This document shows positions 16,026 to 25,426 of a stretch of 64,000 nucleotides of DNA, piece after piece; the stretch's first letter is position 1; each line of letters begins with the position of its first letter. Made by a program: the position numbers and the translations under genes. The notes beneath the pieces are model-generated. The model saw nothing but the letters and a program-made list of their open reading frames with translations, searched no databases and was not told where the DNA came from. The stretch lies in the NCBI RefSeq assembly GCF_009697225.1, contig NZ_WIND01000002.1:124001-188000 (forward strand), in the 5' to 3' direction. Origin of the DNA: Halovulum marinum. Its GTDB lineage: Bacteria > Pseudomonadota > Alphaproteobacteria > Rhodobacterales > Rhodobacteraceae.

Positions 16026-17069
16026 ATGACCCGCACCCTGACCCTGCCGCTGCCCGACGACATGCACCTGCACCTGCGCGACGGCGCGATGCTGCGGGCG
16101 GTCGCGCCGGTGACGGCGGCGCAGTTCGGGCGCGCCATCATCATGCCGAACCTGGTGCCGCCCGTGGTCACCGGCGCCGAGGCCGCCGCCTACCGCGACC
16201 GCATCCTCTCCGCGCTGCCCGAGGGCAGCGGCTTCGAGCCGCTGATGACGCTCTACCTGACCGAAACGACCGATCCGGACGATGTCGCCGCGGCGGCGCG
16301 GTCCGGTCTGGTCAAGGCGGTGAAACTGTACCCCGCCGGAGCCACGACGAACTCGGAGTCCGGAGTGCGCGACATCGAGCGCGTCATCCCGGTGCTCGAA
16401 CGCATGGCCGAGATCGGCCTGCCGCTGTGCGTGCACGGCGAGGTGACCGACCCCGAGATTGACATCTTCGACCGCGAGGCGGTGTTCATCGAGCGGGTGC
16501 TCGCGCCGCTGCGCGCCCGTCTGCCGGGGCTGCGCGTGGTGATGGAGCATGTCACCACCCGGGACGGCGTGGACTATGTCGCCTCGGCCGACAGCGGGCT
16601 GGCGGCGACCCTGACCACCCACCACCTGATCATCAACCGCAACCACATGCTGGTCGGCGGCATCCGGCCGCACTACTACTGCCTGCCGATCGTCAAGCGC
16701 GAGGAGCACCGGCAGGCGCTGCGCCGGGCCGCGACCTCGGGCGATCCGCGCTATTTCCTGGGCACCGACAGCGCGCCGCACCTCGATGTGGCCAAGGAAA
16801 CCGCCTGCGGCTGCGCCGGCTGCTTCACCGCGCCGAACACGCTGGCCTGCCTGGCGCATGTGTTCGAGCAGGAAGGCGCGCTCGAACGCCTGCCGAGCTT
16901 CGTCGGGGCGCACGGCGCCGCCTTCTACGGCCTTCCGGCCCCGGCCGCGACCATCCGCCTGGAGCGCGCCGACGCGCCCGTCGAGCTGCCGCGGACGCTG
17001 GACACGGGCGAGGGGGCGCTGAGCGTGTTCGATCCGGGCTTTCCGCTGTTCTGGCGGGTGATCTCCTGA
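16026..17069 (+). CDS. pyrC: dihydroorotase
   Basis: This 347-residue zinc amidohydrolase catalyses the reversible cyclisation of carbamoyl aspartate to dihydroorotate in pyrimidine synthesis. The metal ligands HLHLRDG (H14, H16) are at the N-terminus, the carboxylated-lysine region [14 protein letters not shown] and the VMEHVTT and GTDSAPH segments follow in order. Length and motifs match the short class II PyrC of Proteobacteria. GGAGG sits 6 bases before the ATG. It stands alone, with no other pyrimidine gene nearby. Confidence 0.95.
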   Translation: MTRTLTLPLPDDMHLHLRDGAMLRAVAPVTAAQFGRAIIMPNLVPPVVTGAEAAAYRDRILSALPEGSGFEPLMTLYLTETTDPDDVAAAARSGLVKAVKLYPAGATTNSESGVRDIERVIPVLERMAEIGLPLCVHGEVTDPEIDIFDREAVFIERVLAPLRARLPGLRVVMEHVTTRDGVDYVASADSGLAATLTTHHLIINRNHMLVGGIRPHYYCLPIVKREEHRQALRRAATSGDPRYFLGTDSAPHLDVAKETACGCAGCFTAPNTLACLAHVFEQEGALERLPSFVGAHGAAFYGLPAPAATIRLERADAPVELPRTLDTGEGALSVFDPGFPLFWRVIS

Positions 17070-17157
17070 CCCTTCAGCGGACGATTCCGGGCCGACGTAT
17101 TCACGTTTTGTAAACGCTCCCGCCGTTACTGCTGGACCGCAGCAGGAGGGCAGGGAA

Positions 17158-18285
17158 ATGGCCGAGATTCTGATCGTCGGTGCTGGCATGGCGGGCGCGG
17201 TTCATGCGCGCCGGCTGGCGGACGCGGGGTTCGACGTTCACGTCATCGACCAGCGCGATCATGTCGGCGGCAACTGCTTCGACTCGGTCGATCCGGCCAC
17301 CGGGATCCGTGTTCACAGATACGGCCCGCACCTGTTCCACACCTCGAACATGCGGGTGGTGGACTGGCTGGGCCAGTTCACCGACTGGGTGCCGTACGAG
17401 CACCGCGTCGTCGCCCGGCTGGAAAGCGGCCGGCTGGTGCCGATGCCGATCAACGCCGACACCATCGCCGCCGTTCTCGACCGTCCCGTCGACACCCCGG
17501 CCGAGGCCGAGGCGATGCTCGCCTCACTCGCGCGCCCGCGCGGCAAGGTCGAAAGCGCCGAGGACCACCTTCTGGGCCTCGTCGGCCCGCAACTGACCGA
17601 GCTGTTCTTCGGCCGCTACACCCGCAAGATGTGGGGGCAGGACCTGGCGGAGATGGACGCCGCCGTGGTGCGCCGGCTGAAGATCCGCACCGACCGCGAG
17701 GACCGCTATTTCCCCGGCGACAGCTTCCAGGCGCTGCCGGCACGGGGCTACACCGCCATGTTCGAGGCGATGCTGGATCATCCGCGGATCCGCCTGTCGC
17801 TGTCGACGGCGTTCGAGCACCGCATGCTGGACGAGTGCCTGCACTGCTTCAACGCGATGCCGATCGACGTGTTCTTCGAATGCCGGCACGGCGCGCTGCC
17901 CTACCGCTCGATCCGCTTTCACACCACCCGCCATCCGGCGGCGGCGGCGCCCGGTCACGCGACCGTCAACTACACCGACAGCGGCCCCTTCACGCGCGAG
18001 ACCTGGTGGCACGAGCTTCCCCGGCACGGCGGCGACGCCACGGTGCTGCGCACGGTCGAGGAGCCATGCGACTACCGCGACAACCGGATGGAGCGGTACT
18101 ACCCGGTCAAGGCCTCCGACGGGCGCTACGACCGGCTCTATCAGCGCTACTGCGCCGAGGCTGCGCAGGTCCGGAACCTGACCTTCATCGGCCGCTGCGG
18201 CACCTACCAGTACCTCGACATGCACCAGGTGGTGAACCAGGCGCTGATGGGGACCGAGGCCTGGCTTGCCCGCGCCGCCGCCTGA
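17158..18285 (+). CDS. glf: UDP-galactopyranose mutase
   Basis: This 375-residue flavoenzyme converts UDP-galactopyranose to UDP-galactofuranose, the donor for galactofuranose in surface glycans. The N-terminal FAD-binding site is VGAGMAGAVHARRL (from residue 7), followed by GGNCFDS and HRYGPHLFHT, typical of Glf; a C-terminal YQYLDMHQVVNQAL segment closes the FAD site. AGGAGG precedes the ATG by 9 bases. The adjacent double glycosyltransferase gene suggests a small surface-glycan locus using galactofuranose. Confidence 0.95.
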   Translation: MAEILIVGAGMAGAVHARRLADAGFDVHVIDQRDHVGGNCFDSVDPATGIRVHRYGPHLFHTSNMRVVDWLGQFTDWVPYEHRVVARLESGRLVPMPINADTIAAVLDRPVDTPAEAEAMLASLARPRGKVESAEDHLLGLVGPQLTELFFGRYTRKMWGQDLAEMDAAVVRRLKIRTDREDRYFPGDSFQALPARGYTAMFEAMLDHPRIRLSLSTAFEHRMLDECLHCFNAMPIDVFFECRHGALPYRSIRFHTTRHPAAAAPGHATVNYTDSGPFTRETWWHELPRHGGDATVLRTVEEPCDYRDNRMERYYPVKASDGRYDRLYQRYCAEAAQVRNLTFIGRCGTYQYLDMHQVVNQALMGTEAWLARAAA

Positions 18286-18307
18286 CACACTGCACACGGA
18301 CGGGAAC

Positions 18308-21112
18308 ATGCGTCACACCGACTTCACCGCCCTGACGGCCTCCGATACGCCGCGCCACGCCATCTACTTCGACTGGCCGCTCCACATCCGCGCCGGCGGG
18401 CCGCCGGGGTACCTCGCGAACCTTGCGGCCGGGCTGGAGCAGCTGGGGCGGGCGGATGCGGTCGACCTTCTGACCCGCGAGCAAGAACCGGCAGGGGCTC
18501 CTGCGCCCGGCGCGCTGTTCGAGCGCGTGGTGTGCGATCCCGGTGCCGCCAGCCGGCAGGCCGCCGAGCGGCTGGAGCGCGAGGCCGCGTTCCTGGCCCG
18601 GCCGGACCTGATGCAGGTGGATGCCCGGCACCTGCCGCGGCTGCGTCCGCAGGACCGCACGCTGATCCACGTGCACACCACGATCGACGCGGTGAAGATG
18701 CACAACACGCTGACCTGCCTGGGGCACCGCCACCGCGTCAAGCTGGTGCTGACCAGCCATTGCCCCGAGGCACCGGCCCGGGAATGGGCCGAGAAAGCCT
18801 ATGCCGAAGGTGCGCCGGCGCCGGCGTGCGAGCTCTACTATCACAACCACCTCGAGCTGGACCTGCACGCCTTCCAGCTGGCCGACGTCCTGGTGTTCCC
18901 CTGTCCTGAGGCGATGGAGCCGTACCGCGCAACGCTGCCCGGCTTCGACGCACTGTTCGGCCAACGCGACGTCCGCTTCCTGCCCACCGGCGTCACCGCG
19001 CTGCCGCCGGCGGGCGACCGGGCGGCGCTGCGCGCGGGCTTCGGTCTGGGCGACGGTTTCACCGCCTGCTACCTGGGCCGGCACAACCGGGTGAAGGGCT
19101 ACGACCTGCTGACCCGCGCCGGGCTGGCGATGCTGGAGGCGGACCCCTCCAGCCGGGTACTTGTGGGCGGCCGCGAAGGCCCGCTGCCCACCCCGGATCA
19201 CCCGCGCTGGATCGAGGCCGGCTGGACCGACCGGCCGCAGGACCTGCTGGCCGCCTCCGACGTGTTCATCCTGCCGAACGAGCAGACATACTTCGATCTG
19301 ATGCTGCTGGAAGTGCTGTCGGCCGGGCTGCCGGTCCTCGCGGCGCGCACCGGCGGCAACCGGCATTTCGAGGGCTTGAGCCGTGGGATCCGGCTGTTCG
19401 ACCACGAGGCGGACCTGACCGCGGCGCTGGACGAGCTGCGGGCGACGCCGGCAACCGACCGGGCGCACCTTGGCGAGCAGAACCGTGCCCTTCATGCCGC
19501 GCGCTTCAGCAGCAGCGCGTTCGCCGCGCGCTATCTCGACCTGCTGGACGAGATCGCGGATCACTACCGGCTGCCGCCCGCCGCGCCCAGGGCCCGCCCC
19601 GCCAGGGCCGCGGATCTGCCCCGGCTCCGGAACGGCGAGGCGCCGAAGGTCAGCGTCATCGTTCCGGTCTACAATGTCGAGCCGTTCCTCGAGACCTGCC
19701 TGCAGTCGATCCGCGACCAGAGCCTGGACGATCTCGAGGTTCTGGTGATCAACGACGGCTCGACCGACGCCTCGCCCGAGATCATCGACCGGTTCACCGC
19801 CGCCGATCCGCGGTTCCTGCGGATCGATCAGCGCAACCATGGGCTTTCGGCCGCGCGCAACACCGGCCTCGACCGTGCGCGGGGGAGGTGGATCTCGTTC
19901 GTAGACAGCGATGATTGCCTCGATGCCGACATGCTGGCGCGGCTGGCGGCGGCGGCCGAGGCCGGCGGATGCGACATGGCGCTGTGCGGCGTGGCCGACA
20001 TCGATGCCAACGGCACGGTGGTCGCCGAGACCAGCGGTTTCCTTGACAATCCGCCGGTCTATTCCCGGCTGCACGACGGCCTGCTGGAGATCACTCCCGA
20101 GGTGGCGGCGTCGATGTACCCCAGCGCCTGGAACAAGCTCTACGCGGCGCATCTGTTCGACCGGGTGCGCTATGACACCGGGCTGCATTTCGAGGACCAC
20201 CCGGTCTATTACAAGACGGTGCTGCAACAGCCGCGGGTGGCCTATGTCGCCGACCCGCTCTACCGCCACCGCAGCCACGATGCCGGGCGGATCACCCGCA
20301 GCGCCGGACGCCGTGCGCTCGAGATCTTCACCGTCTTCGACCTGATCGAAAGCATCTTGCGCGCGCACTGCGCCGACCTGGCCCAGTGCCGCCGGCAGGC
20401 CGGCCGGATCCTGCTGCGGCTGGTCTGGGAGCGCAGTTTCGTCCTGACCGAACCCTATTTGCGGTTCAAGCTGTCCGAACAGGCGATGATGCGATTCGCG
20501 AAATGGTCGCTCGGCGCGCACGACCTGCTCGAGCTGCGCGACCCGGGCATCTCCGAGACGTTCGTGCACGAGCTGTTCGACAATGCCGGCCGGTTCGGCG
20601 GCTGGGACAGCCCGCACAAGGTGCAGGTCGAGCCAGCGGACCGGGTGCGCGTGGCAGATCGGACCCCGGATGCCGAACAGACGCGCTATCCGATGGTGGA
20701 CTGCGCGCCGGAGGCGGGGTTCGTCCTGATCCATCCGCAGGCCGACCGCCTGACCACCGCCGAGATCACCGGTCTTGGCTTTTTCGGCGGCGGGCGGGTG
20801 CAGCTGAGCCTCGCGCTTGAAAGCGCGCAGTCCACCGGGGCGGAGGTGCGCGCCTTTCTGGCGCCGGTCTCGCTGCTCGACGGCGATGCCCTTGGCCGCA
20901 GCCATGACCGCTGCTGGTACGCCGGCACCGACTGGCTGTCACTGACGCCGGGCCAGCCGGTTCCGGTCGAACTTGCCGTGGACAGCGGTTCTCCGACCAT
21001 GGCGCTCTATATCCAGAGCCGGGTGCCGGAAGGCGGATCCATGCACTTCGGCTGGGTCCGGGCCAGATGCATCCGGGCGATACCGGACGATCCCAGCTAC
21101 GCGCCGGACTGA
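18308..21112 (+). CDS. two-domain glycosyltransferase (GT4-like + GT2-like)
   Basis: This large, 934-residue protein has an N-terminal half (about 1-415) that looks like a GT-B fold GT4 enzyme, with YLGRHNRVKGYDLL and the acceptor-proximal FILPNEQTYFDLMLLEVLSAGLP pattern. A GT-A fold GT2 domain starts near residue 447 (KVSVIVPVYN) and contains NDGSTD and the metal-binding DSDD at about 533-536. The last 180 residues are not assigned. The ATG at 18308 is chosen; an upstream TTG at 18266 lies inside glf and has no ribosome site. With glf directly upstream it probably builds a galactofuranose-containing polysaccharide or glycolipid. The sugar specificity of each domain is unknown. Confidence 0.88.
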   Translation: MRHTDFTALTASDTPRHAIYFDWPLHIRAGGPPGYLANLAAGLEQLGRADAVDLLTREQEPAGAPAPGALFERVVCDPGAASRQAAERLEREAAFLARPDLMQVDARHLPRLRPQDRTLIHVHTTIDAVKMHNTLTCLGHRHRVKLVLTSHCPEAPAREWAEKAYAEGAPAPACELYYHNHLELDLHAFQLADVLVFPCPEAMEPYRATLPGFDALFGQRDVRFLPTGVTALPPAGDRAALRAGFGLGDGFTACYLGRHNRVKGYDLLTRAGLAMLEADPSSRVLVGGREGPLPTPDHPRWIEAGWTDRPQDLLAASDVFILPNEQTYFDLMLLEVLSAGLPVLAARTGGNRHFEGLSRGIRLFDHEADLTAALDELRATPATDRAHLGEQNRALHAARFSSSAFAARYLDLLDEIADHYRLPPAAPRARPARAADLPRLRNGEAPKVSVIVPVYNVEPFLETCLQSIRDQSLDDLEVLVINDGSTDASPEIIDRFTAADPRFLRIDQRNHGLSAARNTGLDRARGRWISFVDSDDCLDADMLARLAAAAEAGGCDMALCGVADIDANGTVVAETSGFLDNPPVYSRLHDGLLEITPEVAASMYPSAWNKLYAAHLFDRVRYDTGLHFEDHPVYYKTVLQQPRVAYVADPLYRHRSHDAGRITRSAGRRALEIFTVFDLIESILRAHCADLAQCRRQAGRILLRLVWERSFVLTEPYLRFKLSEQAMMRFAKWSLGAHDLLELRDPGISETFVHELFDNAGRFGGWDSPHKVQVEPADRVRVADRTPDAEQTRYPMVDCAPEAGFVLIHPQADRLTTAEITGLGFFGGGRVQLSLALESAQSTGAEVRAFLAPVSLLDGDALGRSHDRCWYAGTDWLSLTPGQPVPVELAVDSGSPTMALYIQSRVPEGGSMHFGWVRARCIRAIPDDPSYAPD

Positions 21113-21933
21113 GCGCCGCCTCTTGGCGCCGCCGGGCCCATCTTTCGCGAAGGGCAGGCAGTCGGGCGCGAGCCCGGTCGCGGGCCGGGCACGCCGCCCG
21201 GCGCCGGGGCACCGCCGCCGGACCGGCCAGCCTGCCGGGATGTCCGAAGCGGGCGCGACAATCATCCGCGGGAGTTGCGGGTCGGGGCGATAGGTGCGTG
21301 TCGTCGCTGGTCGCGTCCAGCCGCCCTTGAACCTTCTTCCGGCCGGTGCCGGACCGCAGACCGCAGGGTACGCCGGGCAGTTCGGGCCAGTCGCGCACGC
21401 CAGCCGTTACGCAGACAACGTGGGGTGGCGTGCAGAGGTGGCGTCAGCCGGGGTGGACCGCGCCGATGATCCTGGCGACAGAAGGTGTCCTTTGCGCCAG
21501 GTTCCCGATTCGCTCCACGCCAGCTTGGGGTGCCATTCGGGTCAGCAGCGGTGGAACGGTACGAAGAAAGACGCGCTGCGCGGGCGCAGGATGCCGGCTC
21601 TGCGCAGCAGCAGGGCGCGGAGCAGGACCGGCTGTCACCCGATGACTGGACGGGGGCGACCCTGCCCGCCGTTCGGCAGAGCCCGGCGAGGCGGTCCGCC
21701 CGGCAGAGGCGGTCAAGCGGATATCGCAAGGGTCCGGCGCGCGCTGCGGGCCGGCGCAGACGGCCGCGCGGTCGAGCCGAGCGGGCAGGGAAAGCGCGCC
21801 GCGCGCAGCGGGCGCACTCGCCGGCGTCGCCACGCACACCGAAGCCGAACGTCTCCGGCGGACACACTTCGGGATCCGGCGAAAGAGCTTGCACCGGCTG
21901 GCGGGCGGCGCCCCGGGGCGCCGCCCTGACCCG
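21113..21933 (+). other. 821-base stretch with no supported gene
   Basis: Several open frames cross this interval on both strands, but none shows a recognisable domain, ribosome site or consistent coding composition; they are Arg/Pro/Ala-rich as expected of random GC-rich sequence. A weak GCGCC/GGCGC hairpin follows the glycosyltransferase stop at 21113-21129, and a strong hairpin lies at 21904-21925. It may be a decayed gene or an unusually long intergenic region between converging units. Confidence 0.5.
21904..21925 (-). terminator. GC-rich perfect hairpin after the semialdehyde dehydrogenase gene
   Basis: A 22-base perfect palindrome (half-site GGCGGCGCCCC) sits 8 bases downstream of the minus-strand stop codon. 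There is no T run, so it is either a weak factor-independent terminator or an mRNA 3'-end stabiliser. Almost the same arms recur after the hsp20 gene at 63004-63031. Confidence 0.5.
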
Positions 21934-23442
21934 TTACTGCAGGTCCTGCGGCAGCAGTGCGTCGGGCATGTTCTGGTAGCATACCGGGCGCAGGAAGCGC
22001 CGGATCGACAGCGTGCCGACAGAGGTCGCGCCGAAGTTTGTCGAGGCGGGATACGGCCCGCCGTGGACCATCGAATCCGCCACTTCGACGCCGGTCGGGA
22101 AGCCGTTGACCAGCAGCCGGCCGGCCTTGCGCTCAAGCACCGGCATCAGCGACCGGGCCAGCGCGGTGTCGGCCTCGTCCATGTGCAGCGTGCAGGTCAG
22201 CTGGCCGTGCAGGCTGCGCGCGACTTCCTGCATCTCGGCCTCGGAGGTGGCGGTGACGATCATGCCCAGCGGGCCGAACACCTCTTCGCCCAGTTCCTCG
22301 TTCTCGAGCCACTGCTTGGCCGTCGTGCGGTAGAGGTAGGGCGTCGCGTTGCGCAGATCGCAGGTCGTGGTCAGCACCTCCTGCACGCCGGCGGCGCCCG
22401 AGATCCGGTCGCGGCCCGCGCGGTAGGCGCTGGCGATGCCGTCGGTCAGCATGGTCTGCGCGTCGGCGCCTTCCAGCGCACCACGCGCGGTTTCGGCGAA
22501 GGCGTCGGCGTCGCTGCCTTCCAGTGCCACGGCGATGCCGGGGTTGGTGCAGAACTGGCCCGCGCCCATGGTCAGCGAGCCGGCCCAGCCCTTGGCGATG
22601 TCCGCGCCGCGCGCGCCCAGCGCGGTGGGCAGCAGGAACATCGGGTTGACCGAGCCGAGCTCGCCGAAGAACGGGATCGGCTCGGGGCGCTGTGCGCACA
22701 GGTCGAACAGCGCGCGGCCGCCGCCGAGCGAGCCGGTGAAGCCGACCGCCTTGATCCGCGGATGCTGCACCAGCGCCTGGCCGACGTCGCGCTTGCCGCC
22801 CTGGATCAGGCTGAAGACCCCCGGGTGCAGCCCGCAGGCGCGCACCGCGGCGTCGACCGCCTGGGCGACGATCTCGCCGGTGCCGGGGTGGGCCGAGTGG
22901 CCCTTGACCACCACCGGGCAGCCGGCGGCCAGCGCGGCGGCGGTGTCGCCGCCGGCGGTCGAGAAGGCCAGCGGGAAGTTCGACGCGCCGAACACCGCGA
23001 CCGGGCCGATCGGACGCTGCACCATCTTCAGGTCGGGGCGCGGCAGCGGCTGCCGGTCGGGCAGGGCGGCGTCGTGCCGGCGGTCCAGGTAGTCGCCCTT
23101 GCGGATGTGCTCGGCGAACAGCCGCAACTGGCCGGTGGTGCGGCCGCGCTCGCCCTGCAGACGCGCCTCGGGCAGGCCGGTTTCCTGGGTGCCGATCTCG
23201 GTGATCTCGTCGCCGCGGGCCTCGATCTCGTCGGCGATGGCCTCGAGGAACGCCGCGCGCTCCTCGCGGCTGGTGTAGCCGTAGGACCAGAACGCCTCCT
23301 CGGCGGCCTCGGCGGCGATGTTCACCAGTTCGGGGGTGCCGACGGCGTAGTCGCGGGCGGGACCATGCGCCGGGTCGGAGGTGAAGGTCGTCTCGCCCGC
23401 GACCCAGTCGCCGGCGATCAGGTGCTTTCCGGTAATGCTCAT
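21934..23442 (-). CDS. 2,5-dioxovalerate (alpha-ketoglutarate semialdehyde) dehydrogenase
   Basis: This 502-residue NAD(P)-dependent aldehyde dehydrogenase oxidises 2,5-dioxopentanoate to 2-oxoglutarate, the final step of pentonate/hexarate and hydroxyproline routes. Visible features are the glutamate in FFGELGS, the catalytic cysteine in AGQFCTNPG and the cofactor region VFGASNFPLAFS with GHSAHPGTGE, the pattern of KGSADH rather than betaine aldehyde dehydrogenases. The ATG at 23442 (MSITGKHLI) has GAGG 5 bases upstream. It is the last gene of a minus-strand operon with a dehydratase-type aldolase-family protein and an FAH-type enzyme. Confidence 0.9.
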   Translation of the reverse strand: MSITGKHLIAGDWVAGETTFTSDPAHGPARDYAVGTPELVNIAAEAAEEAFWSYGYTSREERAAFLEAIADEIEARGDEITEIGTQETGLPEARLQGERGRTTGQLRLFAEHIRKGDYLDRRHDAALPDRQPLPRPDLKMVQRPIGPVAVFGASNFPLAFSTAGGDTAAALAAGCPVVVKGHSAHPGTGEIVAQAVDAAVRACGLHPGVFSLIQGGKRDVGQALVQHPRIKAVGFTGSLGGGRALFDLCAQRPEPIPFFGELGSVNPMFLLPTALGARGADIAKGWAGSLTMGAGQFCTNPGIAVALEGSDADAFAETARGALEGADAQTMLTDGIASAYRAGRDRISGAAGVQEVLTTTCDLRNATPYLYRTTAKQWLENEELGEEVFGPLGMIVTATSEAEMQEVARSLHGQLTCTLHMDEADTALARSLMPVLERKAGRLLVNGFPTGVEVADSMVHGGPYPASTNFGATSVGTLSIRRFLRPVCYQNMPDALLPQDLQ

Positions 23443-23459
23443 GTCGTCCTCGATTGCAG

Positions 23460-24599
23460 TCACAAAAGTTTGCGCCCGGCCAGGTTCCGCATCAGCGCCG
23501 CGGCGCCGAAGGTCCATTCCGGGCATTCGGTGGAAAGGCGGACGGTATTGCGCAGCGCGCCCAGCCCGGCGCAGGAGATGGTGACCACGTCGCCGGTCTT
23601 GTGGGTGAAGCCCTGTCCCGGCGTGTCGCGGTCCTCGGTCGGGGCGAACAGCGTGCCCAGGAACAGCACCAGCCCGTCCGGGTACTGGTGATGCCGGCCG
23701 ATGGTCTGCGCGACCAGGTCGGCGGGATCGCGGCTGATCTCCTTCATCGACGAGGCGCCGTCCAGCATGTAGCCGTCCGCGCCCTCGATGCGCATGTCCA
23801 GCTCGGCCCGGCGCACGTCGTCCAGCGAGAAGCCGTCGTCGAACAGCCGGATCATCGGCCCGATCGCGCACGATGCGTTGTTGTCCTTGGCCTTGCCCAG
23901 CAGCAGCGCCGAGCGGCCCTCGACATCGCGCAGGTTGACGTCGTTGCCCAGCGTCGCGCCCAGGATCCGGCCGCGGCTGTCCACCGCCAGCACGATCTCG
24001 GGCTCGGGGTTGTTCCAGTTCGACACCGGGTGCAGGCCGACGTCGGCACCCCAGCCCACCGCCGACAGCGGCTGCGCCTTGGAGAACACCTCGGCGTCCG
24101 GGCCGATGCCGACCTCGAGATACTGCGACCACATCCCCAGCCGGATCAGCTCGGACTTGACCTGCGCGGCCTGTTCGCTGCCGGCCTCGATCCGGTCGAG
24201 GCTGTCGCCGATGATCTCGGACACCTTGGCGCGGATCCCCGCCGCCTTGTCCGGATCGCCCGCGGCCTGCTCCTCGATCACCCGTTCGACCATCGAGCGG
24301 GCGAAGGTCACGCCGCAGGCCTTGACCGCCTGCAGATCGCACGGCGCCAGGAACCGGGCCTGGTCGCCGGCGCCGCCGGTGGCGGCGAAGTCCTCGACCG
24401 CGCCGATGTCCTCGCCCGTTGCGGTGTACACATGCGCGGCCGGATCGTCCAGCTCCAGCACGTCGCGAACGGTTGGCGCGGCGGCCTGGGTGATGTCGTA
24501 CAGCCGCCCGTCGCGCAGCGTCACCACGCACGGGCCCACATCCGCGCGCCAGACACGGCCCAGCCACAGGCCGGCCCGTTCGTCGTCGTTCAGGATCAT
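23460..24599 (-). CDS. fumarylacetoacetate hydrolase family protein, probable 2-keto-3-deoxy-sugar-acid dehydratase
   Basis: This 379-residue protein has a C-terminal FAH fold: metal-binding acidic residues around NWNNPEPEIVLAVDSRG, GNDVNLRDVEGRSALLLGKAKDN and the closing FTHKTGDVVTISC stretch. The long N-terminal domain and overall layout match the L-2-keto-3-deoxyarabinonate dehydratase (AraD1-like) group, which makes 2,5-dioxopentanoate, exactly the substrate of the enzyme encoded next. A G-rich tract precedes the ATG. The specific substrate is inferred from this pairing; another 2-keto-3-deoxy acid is possible. Confidence 0.8.
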   Translation of the reverse strand: MILNDDERAGLWLGRVWRADVGPCVVTLRDGRLYDITQAAAPTVRDVLELDDPAAHVYTATGEDIGAVEDFAATGGAGDQARFLAPCDLQAVKACGVTFARSMVERVIEEQAAGDPDKAAGIRAKVSEIIGDSLDRIEAGSEQAAQVKSELIRLGMWSQYLEVGIGPDAEVFSKAQPLSAVGWGADVGLHPVSNWNNPEPEIVLAVDSRGRILGATLGNDVNLRDVEGRSALLLGKAKDNNASCAIGPMIRLFDDGFSLDDVRRAELDMRIEGADGYMLDGASSMKEISRDPADLVAQTIGRHHQYPDGLVLFLGTLFAPTEDRDTPGQGFTHKTGDVVTISCAGLGALRNTVRLSTECPEWTFGAAALMRNLAGRKLL

Positions 24600-24700
24600 G
24601 TTCCCCCCATGGTCTGCTCAAGGCCGGTGATATGCCACCGGCTGCGGAACTTCCACCGGTCCGGACCGGAAAATGCCGCCGCGGCCGAGATCTTCGGCGC

Positions 24701-25426
24701 TCAGCGGCCGTTGCGCTCGCGCCATTCGGCGAACAGCGCCAGGTTTTCCTCCTGGGTCGGCGGGTAGAGCCCGATGATCGGCTGTCCCGCCATCACCCGT
24801 TCCTGCACGAAATCCTCGTAGGCGGTCATCTCGACGGCCTCCTGCGCGACCTCGTCGGCCAATTGCGCGGGGATCACGATCACGCTGTCGTCGTCGCCGA
24901 CCAGCACGTCGCCGGGGAACACCGCCACATCGCCGCAGGCGATCGGGCCGTTGATCTCGATCGCCTCGTGCAGGGTCAGGTTGGTGGGACTGGAAGGCCG
25001 GCAGTGATAGGCTGGCATCTCCAGCGCGCCGACGGTCATCGAATCGCGGAAGCCGCCGTCGGTCACCACGCCCGCGCCGCCGCGCACCATCAGCCGCGAG
25101 ATCAGGATGTCGCCGGCCGAGGCGGCGCGCGGATCCTTGCGGCTGTCCATCACCAGCACATGACCCGGCGGGCAGCCTTCGATCGCCTTGCGCTGCGGGT
25201 GCTCGGGGTTGCGGAACTCGGACAGCTGGTTGCGGTCCTCGCGCGCCGGGATGTAGCGCAGGGTGAAGGCCGGGCCGACCATGTTGCGGCCCTTGGGGCG
25301 CACCGGGCGCACGTCCTGCAGCACCTGGTTGCGCAGCCCGCGCTTGTAGAGCGCGGTGGCGAGCGTCGCGACCGAGACCGATTCCAGCCTGGCGCGGGTT
25401 TCGTCCTTGAGCGGGTGGTCTGTCAT
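24701..25426 (-). CDS. RraA-like protein (HMG/CHA aldolase fold)
   Basis: This 241-residue member of the RraA/4-hydroxy-4-methyl-2-oxoglutarate aldolase superfamily carries the motif GGFRDS, containing the Arg-Asp pair that binds pyruvate enolate and metal in the aldolases, and the upstream AGDILISRLMVRGGAGVVTDG region. Automated pipelines often call such genes ribonuclease activity regulators, but the sugar-acid operon context favours a metabolic lyase or dehydratase. Its start overlaps the stop of the upstream DapA-like gene (25423-25426). The exact reaction is not known. Confidence 0.82.
   Translation of the reverse strand: MTDHPLKDETRARLESVSVATLATALYKRGLRNQVLQDVRPVRPKGRNMVGPAFTLRYIPAREDRNQLSEFRNPEHPQRKAIEGCPPGHVLVMDSRKDPRAASAGDILISRLMVRGGAGVVTDGGFRDSMTVGALEMPAYHCRPSSPTNLTLHEAIEINGPIACGDVAVFPGDVLVGDDDSVIVIPAQLADEVAQEAVEMTAYEDFVQERVMAGQPIIGLYPPTQEENLALFAEWRERNGR

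Noticed and set aside
21262-21979. Overlapping open frames on both strands in the empty region
   Set aside because: All are Arg/Pro/Ala-rich, lack ribosome sites and families, and overlap each other in several phases; no one frame is better supported.
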